Origin: Tepidisphaeraceae bacterium
GTDB lineage: Bacteria; Planctomycetota; Phycisphaerae; Tepidisphaerales; Tepidisphaeraceae
DNA: 64,000 bases
Reading direction: 5' to 3'
Assembly: GCA_035998445.1 (NCBI GenBank)
Contig: DASYHQ010000061.1
Span: forward strand, 248,001-312,000
Shown here: positions 17,839 to 25,808 of the stretch, piece after piece
Layout: each line of letters starts with the position of its first letter
Position numbering within the stretch: position 1 is the first letter of the stretch
Made by a program: the position numbers and the translations under genes
The notes under the pieces: model-generated
What the model was told of the DNA's origin: nothing
The model's input: the letters and a program-made list of their open reading frames with translations, nothing else
The model's database searches: none

Positions 17839-17975
17839 CCCATGCGTGGGACGGAGCATCCCATGCATGGGACGGAGCATCCGATGCATGGGACAGAGCA
17901 TCCCATGCATGGGACGGAGCATCCCATGCATGGGACAGAGCATCCGATGCATGGGATGGAGCATCCCATGAGGGT
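17839..17975. repeat. Tandem 21-bp palindromic repeat array
   Basis: Six full 21-bp units start at 17839, 17860, 17881, 17902, 17923 and 17944, with a partial seventh at 17965. The unit is CCCATGCATGGGACGGAGCA plus T; its first 12 bases CCCATGCATGGG are a perfect palindrome. Every third unit starts CCG instead of CCC, giving a 63-bp higher-order period. The array is open in several frames because the unit is a multiple of three and lacks stops, so a coding reading is not supported. It lies about 100 bases upstream of polA. Confidence 0.95.
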
Positions 17976-18061
17976 TATTTGCCACCAGGATCATGCGAAG
18001 TGGCGAAAACGCCCTGAAAACGCCTTCGCCCCGCAATGCGTCCGGTAACGCAGTTCAGGCC

Positions 18062-18158
18062 GGGTGCCACGAGTCGGCGTACTCGCAGACCTGTGTCTTC
18101 CTTTGTCCGCCGCCGTGGTGAAAACACAGGTCTCGGGGTACCGCGACCCGTGGCACCC
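18062..18158. repeat. Imperfect inverted repeat with GGTGCCAC ends
   Basis: The left arm GTGCCACGAGTCG..AGACCTGTGT and right arm ACACAGGTCT..CGACCCGTGGCAC pair with several mismatches across about 33 bases, with a 25-base loop. The ends resemble the GGTGGCAC repeats near 57800. The rest of the 17736-18331 gap holds the 21-bp array and a promoter. Confidence 0.7.
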
Positions 18159-18226
18159 ATGCGAGGATCGCATCCAGTTTACGAACGCCCGATAACGTCA
18201 ATCTGTAGCGGTGGCTTACAGTTTTC

Positions 18227-18256
18227 TTGACCCGCGCGCGAGCGGGTCGGTACACT
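18227..18256 (+). promoter_or_regulatory. Sigma70-like promoter with palindromic spacer
   Basis: TTGACC (18227-18232) and TACACT (18251-18256) are spaced 18 bases apart, 76 bases before the start of the next gene. The spacer is covered by the inverted repeat GACCCGC-GCGCGA-GCGGGTC (18229-18248), which overlaps the -35 box and could be a repressor site (inference). Confidence 0.5.
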
Positions 18257-18331
18257 TGTCCGATGCGATAGGCGGAATCGTTCTAGCCCCGCTTTCCTGC
18301 TTCGATAACTGCACCGACGGAGGCCTCACCT

Positions 18332-19777
18332 ATGCCCCCCATTTCCCCGCAAGGTTCGCGCGGCGGTCTGATTACGGCCGTGGTCATCTTCGCGATCCTG
18401 TTCGTCACCTCGACGATCTTCGCGTTCATCTACAGTGCCCGGGCGACCCGCTCGGAAGAGGATCTGCGCAGCTTCCGGCTGCGGTACAACGGCATCGTGG
18501 CCGAGTCGAACCTGCAGGGCCCGGAGATTGAAGCCCTCAAGGCCGCCAAGGATGCCCCTGCCAGTGGGTTTGGCCCGAACGACACCGCCCTCACGGTCGC
18601 GCTCGGTCAGACGCGACAGGTGGCGACGCTGCTGAGCGGCAAGCCCGATGTGACCGCGGCCACCGCCACGGCCCGGCAGGCGCTGAACAGCGCGAAGGAC
18701 AAGCTGAAGGGCGTGCAGGGCGTGACGATCGGCAACGATCTGGCGAGCGCGGTTTCGACGCTGGCCGATGCGATCGTCGCCCGTGAAGGGCAGATCGCCC
18801 AGCTGACGACGCAGCGCGACGCGACCGCCGCCGAGGTGACGGCCGCCAAGCAGCAGCAGGAGGCCATGGTCGCCGCCAACGCGACGGCCGTGCAGGAAGC
18901 CCGCGACCAGGCCGCCGCCACCGCCGCCGCGGCTCAGACCGATCGCAGCAGCAAGGATGAGCAGGTCGCTCAGATCGAGGCCGAACGTGAGGCCGAACGC
19001 ACCCGCGCCGCTGCCAACACCGAAGCCCTCAACACGCAGATCGCCGAGCGCGACAGCACGGTGAAGAACCTGCAGAGCGAGCTGAAGCGCATCCGCGATC
19101 GCATCGCGCTGCTCCGCGGCAACGTGACGAATGCGGTCATCGGCCAAGCCGATGGCACGATCATCCGCCTGCCGGGCAACAACATCGCCTACATCGGCCT
19201 TGGCGCCGGCGACCAGATCGCCCCGGGCCTGACCTTCGAGGTGTACGACAAGTCCGAAGGCGTGCCGATCCCCAGCGCCGAGTCCAACGACCTGCCCCAG
19301 GGCAAGGCGTCGCTTGAGGTGTTGCGCGTCGGGTCGACCAGCAGCGAGTGCCGCATCACCCGCACCACGCCCGGCGAACAGCTGACCGAGGGCGACCTGA
19401 TCGCCAACCTCGTCTACGACCGCAACACCCGCTACGCGTTCTACATCTACGGCAACTTCGACCTCGACCAGAACGGCGTCTCGACCCCCGGCGACGCCAA
19501 CGTCATCAAGCAGCTCATCACCCAGTGGGGCGGCCGCGTGGGTGACCAGATCAACGTGAACACCGACTTCGTCGTGATCGGCGCCGAGCCGGTCGTGCCG
19601 AACTTCACCGAAGAGGAACGGGCCGACCCCGTGAACCAGAAGAAATACGAGGACGCCCAGGCCGAGCTGAACACGTTCCAGGAAATCCTGAACCGTGCCG
19701 GCGAGCTGAACATCCCCGTGCTGAACCAGAACCGCTTCCTGTACTACGTGGGCTACTACGACCAGGCCCGCCGGTAA
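18332..19777 (+). CDS. Membrane-anchored coiled-coil protein of unknown function
   Basis: A 481-residue protein with one N-terminal transmembrane helix (residues about 12-34, GLITAVVIFAILFVTSTIF). A long Ala/Glu/Gln-rich coiled coil follows (roughly residues 140-265, with repeated blocks such as AQIEAEREAERTRAAANTEA), then a C-terminal globular part (from about 268: TNAVIGQADGTIIRLPGNN..YIGLGAGDQIAPGLTFEVYD) that looks like a small beta domain. The end VLNQNRFLYYVGYYDQARR is Tyr-rich. The topology suggests a short cytoplasmic tail and a large periplasmic part, or the reverse. I do not recognise a named family; similar architectures occur in planctomycetes. GGAGG precedes the ATG, and a promoter and terminator frame it as a single-gene unit. 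Confidence 0.7.
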   Translation: MPPISPQGSRGGLITAVVIFAILFVTSTIFAFIYSARATRSEEDLRSFRLRYNGIVAESNLQGPEIEALKAAKDAPASGFGPNDTALTVALGQTRQVATLLSGKPDVTAATATARQALNSAKDKLKGVQGVTIGNDLASAVSTLADAIVAREGQIAQLTTQRDATAAEVTAAKQQQEAMVAANATAVQEARDQAAATAAAAQTDRSSKDEQVAQIEAEREAERTRAAANTEALNTQIAERDSTVKNLQSELKRIRDRIALLRGNVTNAVIGQADGTIIRLPGNNIAYIGLGAGDQIAPGLTFEVYDKSEGVPIPSAESNDLPQGKASLEVLRVGSTSSECRITRTTPGEQLTEGDLIANLVYDRNTRYAFYIYGNFDLDQNGVSTPGDANVIKQLITQWGGRVGDQINVNTDFVVIGAEPVVPNFTEEERADPVNQKKYEDAQAELNTFQEILNRAGELNIPVLNQNRFLYYVGYYDQARR

Positions 19778-19805
19778 CGGTTAGGTTGGACAACTTGAAG
19801 TAAGA

Positions 19806-19842
19806 CGAGCCTCGCCCAATCTGGGCGAGGCTCGTTCATTTT
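19806..19842 (+). terminator. Rho-independent terminator
   Basis: The stem CGAGCCTCGCCC (19806-19817) pairs with GGGCGAGGCTCG (19823-19834) and is followed by TTCATTTT. It lies 28 bases after the stop of the coiled-coil protein gene. Confidence 0.85.
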
Positions 19843-19886
19843 ACCTTTACGGCGACCCCCGCAACCGCCGCGTCGCGTGGCACCCT

Positions 19887-20457
19887 CTTCTGTAGGACAG
19901 GCATTCCTGCCTGTCTCTCAGGGCGTCCTCCTCTCCCCCCGTATTCCTTCTTCTGCGGGACGAGCATTCGTGCCTGTGTCGCTTCCGTCTTTTGCCTTTG
20001 GGTGGGGCATCGTTCTCGTCAACCACGTTGCGGAGCCGCGACAACGAAGAGGAAGAGACGCGAAGGCGCGAAGACGCGAAGACGCGAAGGAGGCGCGAAG
20101 GGTGTTGCGCCGGTTCCGCGTGAACGGCGCAGCGCGGGCGTAGAGATGGATAGCGTGCTCTTTGACAACTGAATAGCCGACGTCGCGCGGGGCGCCCCGC
20201 TCAATCGCATCCACTTGATGGTGCATAATGGTGCATAATGGTGCACGGTTTCGCGTTCTGCCTTACCCAAACCGCCGTCGCCACAACTGGTTGCGGAATC
20301 TCCTTCGCGTCTTGCTTCGCGCCTTCGCGTCTTCGCGTCTCTTCTTCGTCGACGAAACCGCACTATTCGCGCAAGGAGAGACCGACAAGAATGTCCGTCC
20401 TACCGGGAGAAGAAAATACGGGGGGAGAGACAGGCAGGAATGCCTGTCCTACAGAAG
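19887..20457. repeat. Large composite palindromic element, about 570 bp
   Basis: Outer arms: CTTCTGTAGGACAGGCATTC at 19887 and its complement GAATGCCTGTCCTACAGAAG ending at 20457. Inner arms are GCGAAGGCGCGAAG tracts at about 20049-20102 and their inverted form at about 20304-20347. The centre carries three copies of ATGGTGCATA (20218-20250). Related partial copies lie at 2546-2792 and 60828-60945. No gene is supported in the 709-base gap 19778-20486. Confidence 0.75.
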
Positions 20458-20486
20458 AGCGGCGGGTGAGCGTGGGTGGCCCGCGA

Positions 20487-21671
20487 TCAGGTCGTCGCGT
20501 CTTTGCGGCTGGTCCACCAGAAGACGACGATGAACATCAGCAGCAGGGTCATTCCGAGGGCGGCACCGAAGGGGGCGTTGCGGGCTTGGCCGAACTGGTT
20601 CTGGATGATGTTGCCGATCATCTGCACGCGCCGGCCACCCATGAGGTCCTGAATCGCGAACATGCCGATGGCGGGGATGAAGACCAGCAGACAGCCGGCG
20701 ACAATGCCGGGCTGGGTGAGGGGGATGATGACGTGGCCGAACGCCCGCGCGGGGCTGGCGCCGAGGTCGAACGCGGCCTCGACGAGGGCGTTGTCCATCT
20801 TCTCGACGCTGCCGTAGATCGGCAGAATCATGAACGGCAGGTAGGAGTAAACCAGCCCGATCATGATCGCGACCGGTGTGTACAGCAAATCGAACTGCCC
20901 CTCGGCGGTGATGTAGGGCGCATCCCGATAGCTGAGCCACTTGGCTAAAAATTCGAACTGCACGAGCTTTGCCAGCAGGAACGAGACGCCTGCGAAGTCG
21001 ACGAAGCTGTTGAGCAGGCCTTCCCTCTTCAGAATGGTGATCCACGCGTAGGTGCGGATGAGGAAGCTCGTCCAGAAGGGGACCATCACCAGCATCAGCA
21101 GGCGGTTGCGGTTGGCCTCGCTCGCCCGGCCGATGAAGTAGGCGACGGGGTAACCGGCGATCACGCAGATGATCGTGGTGTACGCCGCGTACTTCACGCT
21201 GCGCCAGAGGATCTTGAGGTAATTGCCCCCTTCGACGAGGTCGACCGAGCGGTCGAACCCGACGAAGAACGCGATGACGCCGCCCCAGATCAACCCGCGC
21301 CAGATCGCCCGCGATTCCGGTCCGACGCGACCGGTGCGGTGCCACCAGAGCAGCGCGATCGCCAGTCCGATCGCCGCCCCGCAGATGGCCCATCCCGCCG
21401 AGCGGGTGAAGACTTGGAGGTAAGCGGGGTCGAAGACGCGCAGGTAGTTGTCGAACGCGGTGATCTCACCGGTCTTCTCGTCGCGCCACTCGAACTCAGC
21501 CTGGCCGAGTGCGTCGCGCTGCCCGAAGCTGTAGGCGAGCAGGATCGCCGTCGGCGCGATCACGAACAGCGCCAGCCAAAGCAGCAGCGGCGCCATCAGG
21601 AGCCAGCCGAACAGGCCGGGACGCCGATGGGCGGTGGGCGTGGCAAGCGTCGTGGGGACGGTGGGGGTCAT
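20487..21671 (-). CDS. potB: ABC transporter permease, PotB type (spermidine/putrescine)
   Basis: A 394-residue inner-membrane permease. Helix-forming stretches include GWLLMAPLLLWLALFVIAPT near the N-terminus, VKYAAYTTIICVIAGYPVAY and MTLLLMFIVVFWW at the end. The ATPase-contact loop reads EAAFDLGASPARAFGHVIIP, and the NRNRLLMLVMVPFWTSFLIRTYAW segment is typical of PotB/PotH. It is longer than E. coli PotB (about 275-285 residues) because of an extra region around residues 70-150 containing two more hydrophobic segments. The start at 21671 (MTPTVPTTL) precedes the first helix; upstream codons come from a repeat element. It is the last gene of potC-potD-potB. Confidence 0.85.
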   Translation of the reverse strand: MTPTVPTTLATPTAHRRPGLFGWLLMAPLLLWLALFVIAPTAILLAYSFGQRDALGQAEFEWRDEKTGEITAFDNYLRVFDPAYLQVFTRSAGWAICGAAIGLAIALLWWHRTGRVGPESRAIWRGLIWGGVIAFFVGFDRSVDLVEGGNYLKILWRSVKYAAYTTIICVIAGYPVAYFIGRASEANRNRLLMLVMVPFWTSFLIRTYAWITILKREGLLNSFVDFAGVSFLLAKLVQFEFLAKWLSYRDAPYITAEGQFDLLYTPVAIMIGLVYSYLPFMILPIYGSVEKMDNALVEAAFDLGASPARAFGHVIIPLTQPGIVAGCLLVFIPAIGMFAIQDLMGGRRVQMIGNIIQNQFGQARNAPFGAALGMTLLLMFIVVFWWTSRKDATT

Positions 21672-21717
21672 GGGGCGGTGCGGCGAGGAGCTTACCTGGA
21701 TGCTGCCGTGCGCAAGA

Positions 21718-21823
21718 TGTCCTCCCGATGGGAGCCTTGGCGACCTGAGGGATCTCGATTGGCCTGACGATTCGCGGCTGACCGAGATCCCTCCCGTCGC
21801 CTGAGGCTCCGCTCGGGATGACA
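21718..21823. repeat. REP-like palindromic element, family 1
   Basis: Ends TGTCCTCCCGATGGGAGCC and GGCTCCGCTCGGGATGACA pair; the inner GCGACCTGAGGGATCTCG pairs with CGAGATCCCTCCCGTCGC. Together with the family 2 half-element that follows, it separates potD from potB. Confidence 0.85.
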
Positions 21824-21848
21824 ATGGAAGGGATTCTGTGGTCGTTCG

Positions 21849-21895
21849 AAATCACCCTCACCCAGCCTCTCCCGGCGTACCGGGAGAGGGGCAGG
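21849..21895. repeat. Half copy of REP-like family 2
   Basis: Only the right-hand hairpin is present: AATCACCCTCACCCAGCC followed by CCTCTCCCGGCGTACCGGGA and GAGGGGC. Placed directly downstream of potD. Confidence 0.75.
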
Positions 21896-21914
21896 ATCTG
21901 CGATCGACTTCCGA

Positions 21915-22943
21915 TCAGCCACCGCTGCGCACGTCGGTGACGAGCTCGTCGATCAGCGTCGCGCCATCGCCGATCTCGCGGAAGGTGGAGAGCTTGGCCT
22001 CCTTCGGGTAGCTGGCGGCGTTATTGCGCTGCTCGTCGCTCAGCAGTTTGCGCGCCTCGGTGTTGGGGTTGGTGTAGGGGAAGTCGTCGCTGATCAGCTT
22101 GCTGACCTCGGGACGCAGGATGTAGTTCATGAACAGCATCGCGTTCTCCTTGTGCGGCGCGCCCTTGGGGATGGCGAGGCTGTCGATGAACTGGTGGGCG
22201 CCCTCTTCCGGCAGGATGTACTTGTACTTGGCCGGGTCTTCCTGGATCAGCAGCGCTGCCTCACCGCTCCAGACGACGCCGAGGTCCACGTCGCCGTTGA
22301 GCATGGCGGTCTTCGGGCTGTCGCTGTCGAACACCTTGATCAGCTTCACCCACTCGGCCAGCGTCGGCTTCACACCGGCCAGCACCTCGGGGGTGATGTT
22401 GTTGATGTCCTTGCCTTGCGCCGCCAGCACCCACGTCACCATCTCGCGGCCGTCGTCCAGCGCCACGATGCGGCCTTTGTACTTGTCCTGGAAGACGTCG
22501 GTCATCCCCTTGATCTCGTCGGTCATCTTCTCGGTGTTCACCACGATGCCGACCGTGCCCGCCATCCATGGCACCGTGAATTTCTGCTCGGGATCGTGCG
22601 GCAGGTTCTTGTACGCCTTGTCGATGTTCTTGATGTTCGGCACCTTCGACCAGTCGATCGGTTCCAGCTTGTCCAACTTCACCAGCGACTCGATCGTGTA
22701 CTCCGACGGCTGAATGAGGTCGTACTGCGTGGCGCCGGCCAACAGCTTGGCCAGCATTTCCTCGTTGCTGGCGTAGGTCTCGTAATTCACCTTGATGCCG
22801 GTCTCCTTGGTGAACCCGTCGATCACGCCCTGCGGCACGTACTCGGACCAGGCGTACAGGTTGAGTTCCTTGCTCTGCGCACCGGCGATCCCGGTGGACA
22901 TGAACACAAGCCCGGCAGCCAACAGTTTTATGAAACGCTTCAT
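21915..22943 (-). CDS. potD: Spermidine/putrescine-binding protein
   Basis: A 342-residue periplasmic polyamine receptor. The Sec signal MKRFIKLLAAGLVFMSTGIA is cleaved after GAQ; the mature start ELNLYAWSEYVPQGVIDGF is the PotD/PotF hallmark. Further family segments are YDLIQPSEYTIESLVKL, VPWMAGTVGIVVNTEKM and DVDLGVVWSGEAALL. The acidic and aromatic residues that hold the polyamine amines (Trp and Tyr in YAWSEY, Asp/Glu in VWSGEA) are present, supporting a polyamine substrate. A strong AAGGAGG site precedes the ATG at 22943. It lies between the two permease genes. Confidence 0.9.
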   Translation of the reverse strand: MKRFIKLLAAGLVFMSTGIAGAQSKELNLYAWSEYVPQGVIDGFTKETGIKVNYETYASNEEMLAKLLAGATQYDLIQPSEYTIESLVKLDKLEPIDWSKVPNIKNIDKAYKNLPHDPEQKFTVPWMAGTVGIVVNTEKMTDEIKGMTDVFQDKYKGRIVALDDGREMVTWVLAAQGKDINNITPEVLAGVKPTLAEWVKLIKVFDSDSPKTAMLNGDVDLGVVWSGEAALLIQEDPAKYKYILPEEGAHQFIDSLAIPKGAPHKENAMLFMNYILRPEVSKLISDDFPYTNPNTEARKLLSDEQRNNAASYPKEAKLSTFREIGDGATLIDELVTDVRSGG

Positions 22944-22953
22944 CTGACCTCCT

Positions 22954-23097
22954 TATGAGATAATGACCAATGACCAAATCCGAATGACCAATGAATGACC
23001 AAGCACCAATGACCATGTCGCTCACGTTGACTCCTAGGGTCGCATTGGTCATTGAACATTGATTGGTCATTCGGGTTTGGTCATTCGTCATTCCTTT
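22954..23097. repeat. ATGACCAA-type inverted repeat
   Basis: Left half: repeated AATGACCAATGACCAA words (22963-23018). Right half: their complement CATTGGTCATTGAACATTG onwards (23043-23095). The halves can fold on each other. It lies in the potC-potD intercistronic gap of 161 bases, so it would form an mRNA structure inside the operon. Confidence 0.75.
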
Positions 23098-23104
23098 TAT
23101 CACA

Positions 23105-24037
23105 CTATCGCTTCCACCGCCGAGCATATTCTGCGCCCAGAACCAGCACCACCGTGGCGACGACGAAGATCGTGCTGATCGCGTTCAGCGACGGGTCGAG
23201 CCCCTTGCGTACGCGCCCGTACACCACGATCGGCAGCGTTTGCGAGTCGGCGGAGTAGACGAAGTAGGTGACGATCAACTCGTCCAGGCTCAGCGTAAAG
23301 CTCATGAGCGCCCCGCTGATGATCGCCGGTAGCAGGTAGGGCACCATCACCTTGAAGAACGCCTTGGTGGGCGTGGCGCCCAGGTCCAGTGCCGCCTCTT
23401 CCAGCGCCGGGTCGACGCCGGCCAGACGGGCCTGGATCGCGATCAGCACGAACGGGAAGCAGAACGTCACGTGCGCGATGATGATCGTCGTGTATCCCAG
23501 CGACATCGGGTTGCCGTCGAAGCCGATCTGCCCCAGCAGCACGTTGCTGTGGCGGTTGACCAGCGCGAACAGCAGCAGCAGGCTGATGCCCATAATGATC
23601 TCGGGAATGATCATCGGGACGAAGATCAGCGTGTTGACCGCCCGCATGAACGGGTACTTGTAGCGGTACAGCAGCCAACCCCCGAGCGTGCCAAGGATGA
23701 CCGAGATGACGGTCGTGATCGCCGCCACGATAATGCTGTTGTTCATCGCGCCGATCAACGGCGGCGCCGGCATGAGCGCCGCGGGCGCAGCGCCAATTCC
23801 GATCTTGGCGAGCGTGGTCTGCCAGACCCATTTCGTAGCCGTCCCGTACCATTCGAGGCCCAGGTCGCCGTACCACTTCCAGGTGAAGCCTTCCCACTTC
23901 ACGTTCAATCGCGAATCGTTGAACGAGAAGACGACCAGCAGGACGATCGGCAGGTACAGGAAAATAAGGATCAGCAGCGTCCAACTGCCGAGCAGCAGGT
24001 TGACGAGCCGCATTCCGGAGGGCAATCGGACGGTCAT
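23105..24037 (-). CDS. potC: ABC transporter permease, PotC type (spermidine/putrescine)
   Basis: A 310-residue inner-membrane permease. The first helix LLILIFLYLPIVLLVVFSFN followed by DSRLNVKWEGFTWKWYGDLG is the classic PotC/PotI start. The ATPase-contact loop is EEAALDLGATPTKAFFKVMVP, and FTLSLDELIVTYFVYSADSQTLP is the conserved PotC end. It is first in the leftward potC-potD-potB set. No potA-like ATPase gene lies in the set or elsewhere in the window, so the energy subunit must come from another locus. The ATG at 24037 has no strong ribosome site. Confidence 0.87.
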   Translation of the reverse strand: MTVRLPSGMRLVNLLLGSWTLLILIFLYLPIVLLVVFSFNDSRLNVKWEGFTWKWYGDLGLEWYGTATKWVWQTTLAKIGIGAAPAALMPAPPLIGAMNNSIIVAAITTVISVILGTLGGWLLYRYKYPFMRAVNTLIFVPMIIPEIIMGISLLLLFALVNRHSNVLLGQIGFDGNPMSLGYTTIIIAHVTFCFPFVLIAIQARLAGVDPALEEAALDLGATPTKAFFKVMVPYLLPAIISGALMSFTLSLDELIVTYFVYSADSQTLPIVVYGRVRKGLDPSLNAISTIFVVATVVLVLGAEYARRWKR

Positions 24038-24148
24038 AGCATGACGATCACACGCGAGGCGGACTGGTTCGCCCGAGTGTAGCGGCAGCGGTGGGCGGAG
24101 GGCAATGTTTTGTTTAGCGGGATTGCCTCAGCGGAAACGAGCGGCTCT

Positions 24149-24268
24149 GGTCCCCTCTCCCGGTACGCCGGGAGAGGGTTAGGGTGAGGGTGATTCTGAA
24201 CTGCTGACGACGCCGGAAGATTAAAGGCACCCTCACCTAGCCTCTCCCGGCGTACCGGGAGAGGGACC
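24149..24268. repeat. REP-like element, family 2 (complete)
   Basis: Two hairpins, CCCTCTCCCGGTACGCCGGG.. on the left and CCTCTCCCGGCGTACCGGGA.. on the right, joined by GGGTGAGGGTG and CACCCTCACC arms. Lies between the aldehyde dehydrogenase and potC genes, both leftward. Confidence 0.85.
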
Positions 24269-24281
24269 GGATCGACATTCT

Positions 24282-25691
24282 TTACCTTTCAAACCCGTCC
24301 TTCCCCAACTGCACCACCTGCTCGTCGGTCGTGAACCGCACAAACCCACGGCCACCGGGGCGACCGTTGCCGGAATCGCGCAGGCCGCCGAAGGGGAGCG
24401 TGGAGGGGGAGAACGTCGTCGGCAGGTTCGCGTAGACGTTGCCGACGGCGAGCCCGTCGGCCATGCGGTCGAACGTCGCCCGGCTGCGCGTGAAGACGGA
24501 TGCCGTCAGCCCGAAGGGCGTCAGATCGTGAAGGGCCAGCATCGCTGCTTCATCCGCGGCCGCCACGAGCGTGATGATCGGCGCAAAGGCTTCCTCCGCG
24601 AACAACGCCGGCTGCTCGGCGGCCAAGCCGTCGGGCAAATGCAGAAGGGCGGCGTTCACGTAGTGCCCCCGCTTGCCATTCACGCTCGACGGCATGGCCG
24701 GCGGGATGATCCACTGGCCATCCGCCTCGGCGGACGTCATTCGCTCGTAACGATCGACCGCCGCCTGACTCACCAATGGTCCCAGATTCGTCGCTTCATC
24801 CAGTGGATCACCCGGCACGAACTTCTTCAGCGACTGCCGCAACCGCTCGATCAACCCGTCGCTCACACGCCGATCAACGATCACCCGGCTCGTCGCGTTG
24901 CAGCGTTGGCCGGCGGTCAGACAGGCGGCCTCCGCGATCGCGTCGGCGGCCTTTTGTAGGTCGGCATCCGCGCAGACGATGGCGGCGTTCTTCCCGCCCA
25001 GTTCCAGGGCAACATCCTTCGACAGATCGCCCGCCAGCAGCGTCGCCAATTGCCGGCCGACGGGGACCGATCCCGTAAACGCCACCGACCGCACCGCCGG
25101 GTGCGTGCAGAGCGCCTTGCCTTCCTCACCGCCTCCTTGCACGAGGTTGAACACGCCTGCGGGGAAGATGCCGGCCATGACGCGCCCGTACCGCGCGCAG
25201 ACGTTGGCCGCCAAGGGCGAGGGCTTGAAGATGACCGGGTTGCCTGCGATCAGGTGGGCCAGGATCTGCCCGTGCGGCAGGTGGATCGGAAAGTTAAATG
25301 GCCCCACGACCACCGCCGGCCCGCGCGGCCGCCGCCGGACGATCGCAGGGTGCAGATTTTGGGGCGAATCGTCCGCTAGCAGCCGCTGGGCGTCGTCGAT
25401 CGTGAGATCGAACTTCGCGATGACGGCACCGATCTCACCCGTCGCCTCGCGCAACGGCTTACCGGTCTCCAGCGCGATACCGTCGGCCAAGTGCTGCTTG
25501 TCCTGCTCGATCGCGGCCTGCGCCTGCTTGAACATCGCTACGCGGTCGCCAAGCGGCGTCGCGGCCCAACCGCGCGACGCGTTCACGGCCGCCTCGATCG
25601 CGGGCTCGGTTGGGTCGCTGTGGACTTCGGGCAACTCAATCGACAGATCGCCCGGTGATCGATTGCGCCATGATGTGACGGTGTTTCCCAT
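24282..25691 (-). CDS. Aldehyde dehydrogenase, AstD-like
   Basis: A 469-residue NAD(P)-dependent aldehyde dehydrogenase. The coenzyme region reads VVVGPFNFPIHLPHGQILAHL, close to the GPFNFPGHLPNGH pattern of succinylglutamate semialdehyde dehydrogenases (AstD). The general base is in VALELGGKNAAIV (Glu) and the nucleophile is in TAGQRCNATSR (Cys); FAEEAFAPIITL and ANLPTTFSPSTLPFGGLRDSGNG complete the fold. No other arginine-succinyltransferase pathway gene is recognised, so in this setting oxidation of a polyamine-derived aminoaldehyde is at least as likely (inference). It lies between the deacylase and potC, same strand. Confidence 0.8.
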   Translation of the reverse strand: MGNTVTSWRNRSPGDLSIELPEVHSDPTEPAIEAAVNASRGWAATPLGDRVAMFKQAQAAIEQDKQHLADGIALETGKPLREATGEIGAVIAKFDLTIDDAQRLLADDSPQNLHPAIVRRRPRGPAVVVGPFNFPIHLPHGQILAHLIAGNPVIFKPSPLAANVCARYGRVMAGIFPAGVFNLVQGGGEEGKALCTHPAVRSVAFTGSVPVGRQLATLLAGDLSKDVALELGGKNAAIVCADADLQKAADAIAEAACLTAGQRCNATSRVIVDRRVSDGLIERLRQSLKKFVPGDPLDEATNLGPLVSQAAVDRYERMTSAEADGQWIIPPAMPSSVNGKRGHYVNAALLHLPDGLAAEQPALFAEEAFAPIITLVAAADEAAMLALHDLTPFGLTASVFTRSRATFDRMADGLAVGNVYANLPTTFSPSTLPFGGLRDSGNGRPGGRGFVRFTTDEQVVQLGKDGFER

Positions 25692-25727
25692 AACCTATCC
25701 TATGCCGCGCGCCGCACAACTATCCCC

Positions 25728-25797
25728 GTACCACGGCGTCCCGCCCGTGTCTCTCTTCGTCTCCATAGCGAGGGAACGGGCGAGCCGCCCGTGGTAC
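25728..25797. repeat. Inverted repeat with CGGGCG arms
   Basis: GTACCACGGCGTCCCGCCCGT (first 20 bases at 25728-25747) pairs imperfectly with 25776-25797. It occupies the gap between the deacylase and aldehyde dehydrogenase genes and resembles the 63103-63183 element. Confidence 0.65.
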
Positions 25798-25808
25798 GGC
25801 GGAACCGT

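Noticed and set aside
17736-17969. N-terminal extension of DNA polymerase I made of MGCSVPC-like heptapeptides
   Set aside because: It is the readout of the 21-bp palindromic array; the polymerase family begins at MPNKSFYIIDG (17735).
17839-17975. CRISPR array
   Set aside because: Units are contiguous with no spacers, and no cas genes are present.
17725-18048. Rightward ORF of MHGTEHP repeats
   Set aside because: Same array on the other strand; the unit length is a multiple of three without stops, so open frames are expected by chance, and the frame overlaps the polA start.
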